A stretch of DNA of 14,235 nucleotides, from positions 1 to 14,235 of the forward strand of contig JAFAQJ010000385.1 of the NCBI GenBank assembly GCA_019246455.1, given 5' to 3'. Positions 7,321-14,235 of this stretch are shown piece after piece (the first letter of the stretch is position 1; each line of letters opens with the position of its first letter). The notes beneath the pieces are model-generated. The model searched no databases and was not told the DNA's origin. It saw nothing but the letters and a program-made list of their open reading frames with translations. Source of the DNA: Pseudolabrys sp. Its GTDB lineage: Bacteria > Pseudomonadota > Alphaproteobacteria > Rhizobiales > Xanthobacteraceae. A program made the translations under genes and the position numbers.

Positions 7321-9600
7321 CTAGCCGCTAACGTTGAAGGCGGCGAGCGCCGCCATGTTGACGAGCTGATTATCCTTGGCGCCGAGTTGCACGATCTGCA
7401 CTGGCCGATCAAGCCCGACCAAAACCGGCCCGATCACCGTAGCGCCGCCGAGCTCCTGCAGCATTTTGGTGGAGATCGACGCTGAATGGAACGCCGGCAT
7501 CACCAGAACATTGGCCGGGCCGGACAACCGGTTGAACGGGTAGGCGGCGGCGAGTTCCGGATTGAGCGCGACGTCCGCCGCCATGTCGCCTTCGTATTCG
7601 AAATCGACCCTTTTGCCGTCGAGAATGCGGACCGCCTCGATCACCTTCTCGGACCGTTCGCCCTGCGGGTGGCCGAAGGTCGAGAACGCCAGCATCGCCA
7701 CGCGCGGCTCGTAGCTCATGCGGCGGGCGACGCCGGCGGCCTCGATCGCGATCTCGGCAAGCTCCTGCGCGGTCGGCATCTCGGTGACCGCGGTATCGGC
7801 GACCAGGACCGTGCGGCCGCGCGCCACGACCAGCGACACGCCGATCACCCGGTGGCCGGGCTTGGGGTCGATGCAGCGGCGCACGTCTTCGAGCGCGACG
7901 GAGAAGTTACGGGTGACGCCGGTCACCATCGCATCCGCGTCGCCCAACGCGACCATGGTCGCGGCGAAATGGTTGCGGTCGTTGTTGATCAGCCGCTGCA
8001 CGTCACGCAACAGGTAGCCGTGCCGCTGCAGGCGCTCATAGAGGTAGTTGATATAAACCGTGTTTCGGTTCGATAAGCGGGCATTGATGATCTCGATGCC
8101 TTCGCCAACGTCGACGCCGGCCTCTTCGGCGGTGGCGCGCACGCGATCCTCGCGGCCGCACAGGAGCGCGGTGCCGAGCCCCTGCTGCACGAAGCTCGCG
8201 GCAGCGCGGATCACCTGCTCCTCTTCGCCCTCGGCGAATACGACCCGACGCGGCTGACGCTTCAGCCGCGAAAACACCTGCACCAAAGTGCCGGCAATGG
8301 GATCGCGCCGCGAACGCAATTGCTCGCGATAAGCGTCCATGTCGACAATCGGCTTGCGCGCGACGCCGGTGTCCATCGCCGCTTTGGCGACTGCCGGCGG
8401 AATCGAGGAGATCAGCCGCGGGTCGAATGGTACTGGAATAATGTAATCGGGCCCGAACTTTGGCCGCGCGCCATAGGCGGCGGCGACTTCGTCGGGCACG
8501 TCCTCGCGCGCCAGCGCGGCGAGCGCGCGCGCCGCGGCGATCTTCATCTCCATGTTGATCGCCGAGGCGCGCACATCGAGCGCGCCGCGGAAGATGTAGG
8601 GAAAGCCGAGCACATTGTTGACCTGGTTCGGATAGTCCGAGCGTCCGGTCGCCATGATGGCGTCGTCGCGCACCTCAGCGACTTCCTCGGCGGTGATTTC
8701 AGGGTCCGGGTTTGCCATCGCGAAAATGATCGGCTTGTCGGCCATCGACTTGACCATGTCCTTGGTCACCGCGCCCTTGGCCGAGAGGCCATAGAACACG
8801 TCAGCGCCCTTGAGCGCGTCGGCCAGCGTGCGGGCGTCGGTTTTCACCGCGTAGCCCGACTTCCACTGGTTCATGCCTTCCTTGCGGCCCGCGTAGATCA
8901 CGCCCTTGGTGTCGCACAGGATCAGGTTCTCGGGGCGGAAGCCGATCGAACGCAGCAATTCGAGGCAGGCGATGCCGGCGGCGCCGGCGCCGTTGCAGAC
9001 GATTTTAGTGTCTTCCATCTTGCGCCCGGTCAGATCGAGCGCATTGAGCAGCCCCGCCGTCGCGATGATCGCCGTGCCGTGCTGATCGTCGTGGAACACC
9101 GGAATGTCGAGCAGTTCGCGCAGGCGCTGCTCGATGATGAAGCACTCTGGCGCCTTAATGTCCTCGAGATTGATGCCGCCCCAGCCTTTGCCGAGCAGCT
9201 TGACGCAATTGATGATCTCGTCCGGATCTTCGGAGGAGACTTCGAGATCGATCGAGTCGATGTCGGCAAAGCGCTTGAACAACACCGCTTTGCCTTCCAT
9301 CACCGGTTTGGCAGCCAATGCGCCGCGATTGCCGAGCCCGAGGATCGCCGTGCCGTTGGTGATGACGGCGACGAAATTGCCTTTGGTTGTGTAGTCGTAG
9401 GCCTTGCTCGGATCGTCGGCGATCGCCAGCACCGGTACCGCGACACCGGGCGAATAGGCCAGCGACAGGTCGCGCTGCGTCGCCATCGGCTTGGTGGCGA
9501 CAACTTCCAGCTTTCCGGGCCGGCCGACGCTATGGAAGAGAAGGGCTTCTTGGTCGGTGAAGGTTGGCCGTTTCTGGCCGGAAGGACGCTTTGCGGGCAT
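7321..9600 (-). CDS. maeB: NAD(P)-dependent malic enzyme with C-terminal phosphotransacetylase-like domain
   Basis: It catalyses oxidative decarboxylation of malate to pyruvate in the cytosol. At 759 residues it has the usual length of the large bacterial form. The N-terminal malic domain shows SPGVAVP (50-56), ITNGTAILGLGNRGALAAKP (80-99, with the likely catalytic lysine K98) and GINLEDIKAPECF (142-154). HDDQHGTA is at 170-177. The Rossmann GAGAAG is at 204-209, MANPDPE at 295-301 and RSDYPNQVNNVLGFPY at 320-335. From about residue 435 the chain is a phosphotransacetylase-like domain (VVFAEGEEEQVIRAA and onward). In rhizobial malic enzymes this domain is known to be regulatory rather than an active acetyltransferase. 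The start at 9598-9600 is supported by AGGAG; an open extension upstream to 9939 runs through the divergent promoter region and is rejected. The sequence alone does not settle NAD versus NADP. Confidence 0.95.
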   Translation of the reverse strand: MPAKRPSGQKRPTFTDQEALLFHSVGRPGKLEVVATKPMATQRDLSLAYSPGVAVPVLAIADDPSKAYDYTTKGNFVAVITNGTAILGLGNRGALAAKPVMEGKAVLFKRFADIDSIDLEVSSEDPDEIINCVKLLGKGWGGINLEDIKAPECFIIEQRLRELLDIPVFHDDQHGTAIIATAGLLNALDLTGRKMEDTKIVCNGAGAAGIACLELLRSIGFRPENLILCDTKGVIYAGRKEGMNQWKSGYAVKTDARTLADALKGADVFYGLSAKGAVTKDMVKSMADKPIIFAMANPDPEITAEEVAEVRDDAIMATGRSDYPNQVNNVLGFPYIFRGALDVRASAINMEMKIAAARALAALAREDVPDEVAAAYGARPKFGPDYIIPVPFDPRLISSIPPAVAKAAMDTGVARKPIVDMDAYREQLRSRRDPIAGTLVQVFSRLKRQPRRVVFAEGEEEQVIRAAASFVQQGLGTALLCGREDRVRATAEEAGVDVGEGIEIINARLSNRNTVYINYLYERLQRHGYLLRDVQRLINNDRNHFAATMVALGDADAMVTGVTRNFSVALEDVRRCIDPKPGHRVIGVSLVVARGRTVLVADTAVTEMPTAQELAEIAIEAAGVARRMSYEPRVAMLAFSTFGHPQGERSEKVIEAVRILDGKRVDFEYEGDMAADVALNPELAAAYPFNRLSGPANVLVMPAFHSASISTKMLQELGGATVIGPVLVGLDRPVQIVQLGAKDNQLVNMAALAAFNVSG

Positions 9601-9605
9601 TGGTA

Positions 9606-9610
9606 CTCCT
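9606..9610 (-). promoter_or_regulatory. Ribosome-binding site fixing the malic enzyme start
   Basis: AGGAG on the minus strand sits five bases before the ATG at 9598-9600. It supports the 759-residue start over the much longer open frame. Confidence 0.8.
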
Positions 9611-9783
9611 GACTGTCCGCGAGCCTGACAAACTAGCGGATGGGCGGGTTCCGGCTCAAGCGAAGCCGCCTGTTTTCGCCGCCGTTGCGTGGCCGGACTG
9701 CCATTATCGGGCGTAGAGCAGTTGAATCGCCACAAATCGCGCGCTAATCGATGGCTCCGTAACGGCGTAACCGGCAGCCGCTC

Positions 9784-10101
9784 ATGATCCGTTTCCTCTT
9801 GCGCGCATTGGGCTTTCTGAGCCTGGCCGCCGCCTTTCTTCTCGTTATTTACGACGGCACCAAGTCGATCGCCGGCAATGGCATCGCCATCACCAGCGTG
9901 CGGATGCTGTGGGAGACGATCAATGCCGCGAGTCTGCAAAATCTGCGGCCGGTGATCGAAAATACCGCCGGGCGCTTTGTCTGGGATCCCGTGTTTACCG
10001 GCTTCCTCGGGGCGCCGAGCTGGGCCGTGCTCGGCGTCCTCGGCATTATCTTCGTCTTGCTCGGCCGCAAGCGCCGGCCTTTGATCGGCTACGCCCGCTA
10101 A
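9784..10101 (+). CDS. Small conserved-looking membrane protein with two predicted helices
   Basis: This 105-residue protein has no function I can assign. A hydrophobic helix runs from about residue 3 to 23 (LLRALGFLSLAAAFLLVIYD) and a second from about 79 to 93 (WAVLGVLGIIFVLLG), followed by a basic tail GRKRRPLIGYAR. The middle section, with SIAGNGIAITSV and WDPVFTGFLG, is likely outside the membrane. The pattern resembles short Rhizobiales proteins that I recall being labelled PetM-like, but that label is uncertain and implies no proven link to cytochrome b6f. It is transcribed divergently from the malic enzyme gene across a 183-base gap and precedes msrA by 131 bases. The ribosome-binding site is poor. 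Confidence 0.78.
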   Translation: MIRFLLRALGFLSLAAAFLLVIYDGTKSIAGNGIAITSVRMLWETINAASLQNLRPVIENTAGRFVWDPVFTGFLGAPSWAVLGVLGIIFVLLGRKRRPLIGYAR

Positions 10102-10220
10102 ACGTCCCGCTGACCTAACCGTGATCGCCGCTTGTGCTGCACTGGCTCAGACGTGATCTCCGGCTTTCCTTGCGCCTCCTGCGCCGCGCGCCGCGACGCA
10201 CTATATTGGGCGCACGATCG

Positions 10221-10226
10221 AGGGAG
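10221..10226 (+). promoter_or_regulatory. Ribosome-binding site fixing the msrA start
   Basis: AGGGAG lies six bases before the ATG at 10233. It decides for this start over the in-frame codon 33 codons upstream. A -10-like TATATT lies at 10202-10207, without a clear -35. Confidence 0.75.
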
Positions 10227-10232
10227 AAAACA

Positions 10233-10892
10233 ATGTTCTCATTCAAGAAGTCGCTCGACATGCCGACCAAGGCGAATGCATTGCCCGGCCGCGCCGAAGC
10301 GATCCCGACCGCGGACAAGCACTTCGTCAACGGCCACACTCTCAGGGGCCCATATCCGGCGGGCAGCGAGCAGGCGATGTTCGGCCTTGGCTGCTTCTGG
10401 GGCGCCGAAAAATCGTTCTGGCAGCTCGGCGAGGGCGTCTACGTCACGGCGGTCGGCTACGCCGGCGGCGTCACGCCCAATCCGACCTATGAGGAAGTCT
10501 GCTCGGGCCGCACCGGACATAACGAGGTCGTGCTGGTCGTGTTCGATCCGAAAAAGATTTCCTACGACACACTGCTCAAGACATTCTGGGAAGGCCACGA
10601 TCCGACACAGGGCATGCGCCAGGGCGCCGACATCGGCACGCAATACCGCTCCGGCATCTATACGTTCAACGCCGGGCAGAAGAAGGTGGCTGAGGCGTCC
10701 AGGGCCATGTTCCAGAAGGAGCTGACCAAGCAGGGCTACGGCTCGATCACGACGGAGATCGTCGATGCGCCGGCGTTCTACTTCGCCGAGGACTACCACC
10801 AGCAATATCTTGCGAAGAATCCGTTCGGTTATTGCGGTCATGGCGGCACCGGCGTGTCGTGCCCGATCGGCGTGGCGAAAGTGACGGCGTAA
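10233..10892 (+). CDS. msrA: Peptide-methionine (S)-S-oxide reductase MsrA
   Basis: MsrA reduces the S form of methionine sulfoxide in proteins and free methionine, using thioredoxin as the usual reductant. From the ATG at 10233 the protein has 219 residues, beginning [20 protein letters not shown]. The catalytic motif [11 protein letters not shown] is at 53-63 with C54 as the nucleophile. Also present are AVGYAGG (73-79), [12 protein letters not shown] (95-106), GTQYRSGIY (135-143) and EDYHQQYL (186-193). The C-terminal [13 protein letters not shown] (199-211) carries C201 and C210, the pair expected to resolve the disulfide, so it is a complete enzyme of the long, E. coli-like form. No signal peptide is seen, so it should act in the cytoplasm. 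No MsrB is adjacent. It ends at a strong terminator and is probably transcribed alone. Confidence 0.96.
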   Translation: MFSFKKSLDMPTKANALPGRAEAIPTADKHFVNGHTLRGPYPAGSEQAMFGLGCFWGAEKSFWQLGEGVYVTAVGYAGGVTPNPTYEEVCSGRTGHNEVVLVVFDPKKISYDTLLKTFWEGHDPTQGMRQGADIGTQYRSGIYTFNAGQKKVAEASRAMFQKELTKQGYGSITTEIVDAPAFYFAEDYHQQYLAKNPFGYCGHGGTGVSCPIGVAKVTA

Positions 10893-10937
10893 CGCTGCAT
10901 TCAACGCGCGGAACTTTCATCTTCCGCTTCGAGTTTG

Positions 10938-10978
10938 TTCACCGGCTGGGGCTTGCCCACCCCAGCCGGTGAATTTTT
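10938..10978 (+). terminator. Rho-independent terminator after msrA
   Basis: The arms TTCACCGGCTGGGG (10938-10951) and CCCCAGCCGGTGAA (10960-10973) pair perfectly over 14 bases around an 8-base loop. Five T follow directly (10974-10978). It lies 45 bases after the msrA stop. Confidence 0.95.
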
Positions 10979-10997
10979 GCGTGCGTGAATTTCCAGC

Positions 10998-11002
10998 GGG
11001 AG
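10998..11002 (+). promoter_or_regulatory. Ribosome-binding site of the UPF0114-like gene
   Basis: GGGAG lies six bases before the ATG at 11009. It favours that start over the in-frame GTG at 10985. Confidence 0.7.
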
Positions 11003-11008
11003 ACTGCG

Positions 11009-11590
11009 ATGGCGAAGGCGAATGCTTCAGCGAAGCAAATCGAACACGCGCTCGAGCACCTCTTGTTCAACAGCCGCTGGGCGCTCGCGCCGTTTTACGC
11101 CGGCCTCGCGGTGGCGCTGCCGCTTCTGCTCTATCACTTCCTCGCGGCACTCATCGCCTTCATCGTCGGTCTGCCGAGCATGAACGAGGATCAGGTGATC
11201 CTGTCGATCCTCGGTCTGATCGACCTCTCATTCACCGGCAATCTGATCCTGATCGTGATCTTCTCCGGCTATGAGAATTTCGTCTCGCGCATCGACGTCG
11301 GCACGCCGGATCGTCCGGTGTGGATGACCAAGATCGACTTCGCCGGCCTCAAGCAAAAACTGATGACGTCGATCGTTGCAATCTCGGCCATCCAGGTTCT
11401 CAAGGGCTTCATGCAGTTGCAGCAGCCCGACAGTTTGCGGCTCGGCTGGCTGGTCGGTATCCACATTGTATTTCTCGCCTCGATGCTGATCGTCGCGGTG
11501 ACCGACCGCATCGCCGAGCCGAGTGAGCATCCGAGCGAAAGCCGCGGCTCGCGCGCCAAGAATGGCCGCGACATTACGCGCGCGAGATAG
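11009..11590 (+). CDS. UPF0114 (YqhA-like) inner-membrane protein
   Basis: This 193-residue integral membrane protein starts MAKANASAKQIEHALEHLLF. Four hydrophobic segments are visible at about 25-53, 63-87, 118-136 and 146-166. The block LIDLSFTGNLILIVIFSGYENFVSRID (70-96) is the recognisable core of the YqhA/UPF0114 family, whose function is not established. The tail from about 167 is polar and charged and probably cytoplasmic (SRGSRAKNGRDITRAR). An in-frame GTG at 10985 would add eight residues but has a worse ribosome-binding site. The msrA terminator lies just upstream, so a separate promoter is needed, and little space (about 30 bases) is left for it after the terminator. It may overlap the hairpin, or depend on read-through. 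Confidence 0.88.
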   Translation: MAKANASAKQIEHALEHLLFNSRWALAPFYAGLAVALPLLLYHFLAALIAFIVGLPSMNEDQVILSILGLIDLSFTGNLILIVIFSGYENFVSRIDVGTPDRPVWMTKIDFAGLKQKLMTSIVAISAIQVLKGFMQLQQPDSLRLGWLVGIHIVFLASMLIVAVTDRIAEPSEHPSESRGSRAKNGRDITRAR

Positions 11591-11626
11591 GCCCGCCAAC
11601 CGGGCGGTTCCGCGCGGTTAGGCTTT

Positions 11627-11648
11627 GTTAACTATATAAAGTGTTAAT
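11627..11648 (+). promoter_or_regulatory. A/T-rich promoter-like block before the export lipoprotein gene
   Basis: GTTAAC (11627-11632) and GTTAAT (11643-11648) flank a TATATAAAG (11633-11641) that could serve as a -10 region. The TTAA cores resemble halves of a CtrA site, but their spacing (12 bases) differs from the usual 7. No good -35 was found. Transcription would start roughly 40 bases before the ATG at 11685. Confidence 0.35.
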
Positions 11649-11684
11649 CGGGCTCTTCATTTTCGCGCGGGAGCGGATTCGCGC

Positions 11685-12671
11685 ATGGGTCAAGCCCGTT
11701 CTCTTTCCCGTATCCTTGTTCTGATCTGCATGGGTCTCGCCGCCGCGGGCTGTGCGCGCCGTTCGGCGCAGACCTATACGTTGATCGACCCGCAGACCGG
11801 CCAGCAGATGCAGGTCGTCGCGCAGCAGCCTGCGTCGGTCTATGCGCAAGCGTTGCCACCCGCCGGCCAACCGGCGCCTGCCGCTTCGACCTCGCAGAAT
11901 TTCTCGCTGACACAGACTTACATCCCGCCGCAAATGCCGGGAGCGGGTGCCGCGCCGCCGCCGCTCGTGCCCGAGCGCGGCCGCGGTCTGTTCGGTTCGT
12001 CGCGCGCCTCGACATACGCGCCGCAACCACAGCCACAGGTGCAGCAGCCTTACGTCGTGCAATACGGCGCCGGTCAGTCTTATGGCCAGACTTACGCGCA
12101 GGCACCGGCCGCTGCGCCGATGGCTCAGCCGCGCGCCGCGGCGCCGGTCGGCGGGCCTTATGTTGCCGCCTCACCCAATGCCGCCTACGCCTCTGCCTAT
12201 CCCGGCGTCGAGCCGTCTTACACGCTCGATGCCGGCGACCGGCTGCGCATCGTCGTGTTCGGGCAGGAGGGCATCTCGAACAGCTATCTGGTCGATGCCG
12301 GCGGTAACGTGAACCTGCCTTTGATCGGCACCGTGCCGGCGCGCGGCACCACTCCGCAGCAGCTCGCGCAGCTCATCACCGCGCGTCTCAAGCAGGGCTT
12401 CGTGCGCGAACCGCACGTCACGGTCGAGGTCGAGGCCTACCGGCCATTTTTCATCCTCGGTGAAGTCACCAATCCCGGGCAATATGCGTATGTGGCGAAC
12501 ATGACGGCCGAGACGGCGATTGCGATTGCCGGCGGCTTTGCGCCGCGCGCCAACAAAAGCAAAGTCGAGCTCACGCGCACCACCGGAGGCGCGCAATTCC
12601 ACGGCGACGTGCCGCTCAATTATCCGCTGCGCCCCGGCGACACGATCGTCATCAAAGAGCGCTGGTTCTAA
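11685..12671 (+). CDS. Polysaccharide export outer-membrane lipoprotein (Wza/GumB type)
   Basis: The 328-residue protein carries a lipoprotein signal peptide: basic MGQARSLSR, hydrophobic ILVLICMGLAA, then AAGC with C23 as the lipidated cysteine. Residues about 45-177 form a long low-complexity linker rich in Q, P, A and Y (for example QPQPQVQQPYVVQYGAG). The polysaccharide export domain follows (about 178-252: SYTLDAGDRLRIVVFGQEG, DAGGNVNLPLIGTV). An SLBB-type domain starts at RPFFILGEVTNPGQYAYV (253-270) and ends with RPGDTIVIKERWF. In the family these proteins form the periplasmic and outer-membrane channel for capsule or exopolysaccharide. No Wzc-type kinase, polymerase or glycosyltransferase is adjacent, so the exported polymer is unknown. 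GGGAG at 11669-11673 is the likely ribosome-binding site, with rather long spacing. Confidence 0.92.
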   Translation: MGQARSLSRILVLICMGLAAAGCARRSAQTYTLIDPQTGQQMQVVAQQPASVYAQALPPAGQPAPAASTSQNFSLTQTYIPPQMPGAGAAPPPLVPERGRGLFGSSRASTYAPQPQPQVQQPYVVQYGAGQSYGQTYAQAPAAAPMAQPRAAAPVGGPYVAASPNAAYASAYPGVEPSYTLDAGDRLRIVVFGQEGISNSYLVDAGGNVNLPLIGTVPARGTTPQQLAQLITARLKQGFVREPHVTVEVEAYRPFFILGEVTNPGQYAYVANMTAETAIAIAGGFAPRANKSKVELTRTTGGAQFHGDVPLNYPLRPGDTIVIKERWF

Positions 12672-12696
12672 TCATCTGAATGAGACGGGTTCGGCG

Positions 12697-14235
12697 TTAG
12701 CGCCCGTTGCCGAGGCGCAGCGGCACGACATTGCCCCGCTGCGCGACCTGCGCGTGGACGTTGCCGACCACCGCGGCAAGCTCATCGAGCGAGAACGGTT
12801 TGGCAAGCTTGGCGACATGCGGCGCCGATCCCGGCGCCATTTCCGCAAAGCCGGTGGCGATGATCACCGGCAGATCCGGCCATTCTTTGGCGATCGATTG
12901 GGCAAGCTGCACGCCGGTCATCTGCGGCATCACCTGATCCGTCACGACAAGATCCACCGGACGCGACTGCAGGATCTTGAGGGCCTCCTTGCCCGACGAG
13001 GCCGCCAGCGTCACATGGCCAAGGTCTTCAAGCATCGCGACCGTGTTGGTGAGCACCAGATGATCGTCGTCGACCGCGAGCACGGTGAGCGGCCGCGCCC
13101 CTGGCTGCACCGTGGCCGCCTCGCGCCGCTGCTCGGCGGCGGTGGCGGCATGGTCGGCGACCGGCAGCCACAATTCGGCGGTGGTGCCTTGAGCCTTGCC
13201 GCTTCGCAAGGTGAAACGGCCGCCGGACTGCTCTGCGAGGCCGTGCACCATCGAGAGCCCCAGCCCGGTGCCTTTGCCCGGGCCCTTAGTCGTGAAGAAC
13301 GGTTCGGTCGCGCGTTGCAGCGTCGTCTCGTCCATGCCGTGACCGCTATCGGTGACGCTTAAGCGCACATAGGGGCCCGGCTGGAGGCCGCTGAGGTGAC
13401 CGCCGGAAACGTTTTCTTCCCTGGCCTCGATGACGATTTGGCCGCCTTCGGGCATGGCGTCGCGCGCATTCACCGCGAGGTTGAGCAACGCCATTTCCAG
13501 CTGGTTTGAGTCAGCCTTGATCGGGCTCAGGCCAGATGGAAAACGCGTCGCGATCTGCACGGACGATCCGAGCGAGCGTTCGAGTAACTCGGTCATGCCG
13601 TTGACCAGCTCCGGAATCTCGACGACGTCCTGTTTGAGCTCTTGGCGGCGCGCGAACGCCAGCATGCGCTTGGTCAGGGTCGCACCGCGCTGCGCGCCTT
13701 GCACCGCATTCTCGAGCAGCGTGAACAGTTTCGGATCATCCGGCAGCCGGCGCCGCATCAGTTCGAGGCTGCCCATCACCGCCATCAGCAGATTGTTGAA
13801 ATCGTGCGCGATGCCGCCGGTCAGCTGCCCGATGGCCTCCATTTTCTGCGACTGCAGCAAAGCTTCGCGCGTGCGCTCAAGCTTCTTTTGCGACTCGCGG
13901 CGTTCGGTGATGTCGCGTGTGATCTTGGCGAAGGCGATGATCTCGCCGCGGTCGTTGCGGATCGGGTCGATGACGACATGCGCCCAGAACGTCGAGCCGT
14001 CCTTGCGCACCCGCCAGCCTTCGCGCTCGAACCGCCCTTCGCGCGAGGCCGTCGCCAACGCCACGTCGGGAAGCTTCTTGTCGCGGTCGGACGGCGTGTA
14101 GAAGTCGGAGAAGTGCCGCCCGATGATCTCGTCGGCGCGATAGCCCTTGATGCGTTGCGCGCCGGGATTCCAGCTCGAGACGTGTCCGGTTTTGTCGAGC
14201 ATGAAGATCGCGTAATCGGTCACCCCCTGCACCAG
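12697..14235 (-). CDS. PAS-containing hybrid sensor histidine kinase (N-terminus beyond the window)
   Basis: The frame is open to the right edge; the visible part has 512 residues. Numbering from the edge, a PAS domain covers about 1-116 (DYAIFMLDKTGHVSSWNPGA, GYRADEIIG, FAKITRDITERR). A short coiled stretch leads to the HisKA H-box KMEAIGQLTGGIAHDFNNLL, with the phospho-accepting histidine near 144. The ATPase domain shows the N-box NLAVNARDAMPEGG (about 252-265), DSGHGM (296-301), PFFTTK (312-317) and GTGLGLS (322-328). A receiver domain follows, with VDDD near 389-391, the phosphorylatable aspartate in VVTDQVMPQMTG (near 433), and the conserved threonine and lysine in IIATG and LAKPF. No transmembrane segment is in the visible part, but more PAS or membrane domains may lie beyond. 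It converges on the export lipoprotein gene, 25 bases apart; no regulatory link is shown. Confidence 0.93.
   Translation of the reverse strand: MVQGVTDYAIFMLDKTGHVSSWNPGAQRIKGYRADEIIGRHFSDFYTPSDRDKKLPDVALATASREGRFEREGWRVRKDGSTFWAHVVIDPIRNDRGEIIAFAKITRDITERRESQKKLERTREALLQSQKMEAIGQLTGGIAHDFNNLLMAVMGSLELMRRRLPDDPKLFTLLENAVQGAQRGATLTKRMLAFARRQELKQDVVEIPELVNGMTELLERSLGSSVQIATRFPSGLSPIKADSNQLEMALLNLAVNARDAMPEGGQIVIEAREENVSGGHLSGLQPGPYVRLSVTDSGHGMDETTLQRATEPFFTTKGPGKGTGLGLSMVHGLAEQSGGRFTLRSGKAQGTTAELWLPVADHAATAAEQRREAATVQPGARPLTVLAVDDDHLVLTNTVAMLEDLGHVTLAASSGKEALKILQSRPVDLVVTDQVMPQMTGVQLAQSIAKEWPDLPVIIATGFAEMAPGSAPHVAKLAKPFSLDELAAVVGNVHAQVAQRGNVVPLRLGNGR

Noticed and set aside
8320..9612. 430-codon plus-strand open frame opposite the malic enzyme gene
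   Set aside because: Antisense shadow of a clear conserved gene; the product has no recognisable features.
9703..9727. Promoter-like hexamers in the divergent gap (GATAAT on minus, TTGAAT on plus)
   Set aside because: Neither has a partner hexamer at acceptable spacing with a good match.
9601..9939. 113-codon N-terminal extension of the malic enzyme
   Set aside because: It would cross the divergent gap and the start of the 105-residue gene, and a good AGGAG sits before the internal ATG that matches the family start.
10134..10232. 33-codon extension of MsrA with a basic N-terminus
   Set aside because: It looks like [18 protein letters not shown], not a signal peptide or MsrA sequence, and the ATG at 10233 has an excellent ribosome-binding site.
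11591..11605. GCCCG-CCAAC-CGGGC hairpin after the UPF0114-like gene
   Set aside because: Only five base pairs and no T-tract, too weak to call a terminator.
12684..12707. Possible hairpin ACGGG...CCCGT between the convergent genes
   Set aside because: The stem is short and interrupted, overlaps the kinase stop codon and has no T-run.

Overview
The window is a stretch of GC-rich bacterial chromosome whose proteins and gene order look alphaproteobacterial. They fit best with Hyphomicrobiales (Rhizobiales) of the Bradyrhizobium/Xanthobacteraceae type. The grounds are the DnaA, DnaN, RecF and GyrB sequences, the order rpsT-dnaA-dnaN-recF-gyrB, a malic enzyme fused to a phosphotransacetylase-like domain, and the style of the small membrane proteins. 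The genus is an inference. No mobile element, CRISPR array, tRNA, rRNA or phage gene was seen.

Positions 1-9600 lie almost entirely on the minus strand. Read in the direction of transcription, from high to low coordinate, the order is: a malic enzyme with a C-terminal phosphotransacetylase-like domain (9600-7321); a DapA/NanA-family aldolase-like protein 32 bases behind it (7288-6389); ribosomal protein S20 with its own good promoter and terminator (6228-5962); a gene-free spacer of about 1.1 kb; dnaA (4848-3427) with a strong symmetrical terminator; dnaN (3274-2159); recF (2127-982); and the N-terminal 254 codons of gyrB, which leaves the window at position 1. These last four genes make up the classic chromosome-replication cluster: initiator, sliding clamp, gap-repair ATPase and gyrase.

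Positions 9784-12671 are on the plus strand: a 105-residue protein with two predicted membrane segments, the peptide-methionine sulfoxide reductase msrA with a textbook terminator, a four-helix UPF0114/YqhA-like membrane protein, and an outer-membrane polysaccharide-export lipoprotein of the Wza/GumB type. Converging on the last gene from the right edge is a PAS-containing hybrid sensor histidine kinase (12697-14235, minus) that is cut by the window end.

Most of this is housekeeping and I do not see a convincing new system. The places worth a second look are non-coding: the 1.1 kb spacer upstream of dnaA, with a nested inverted repeat, a repeated TTTCGAAAAT element and an 11-mer shared with the dnaN leader that contains a DnaA-box core. 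Among the proteins, the aldolase-like one lacks the arginine that marks true dihydrodipicolinate synthases, and the orphan export lipoprotein has a long low-complexity linker.
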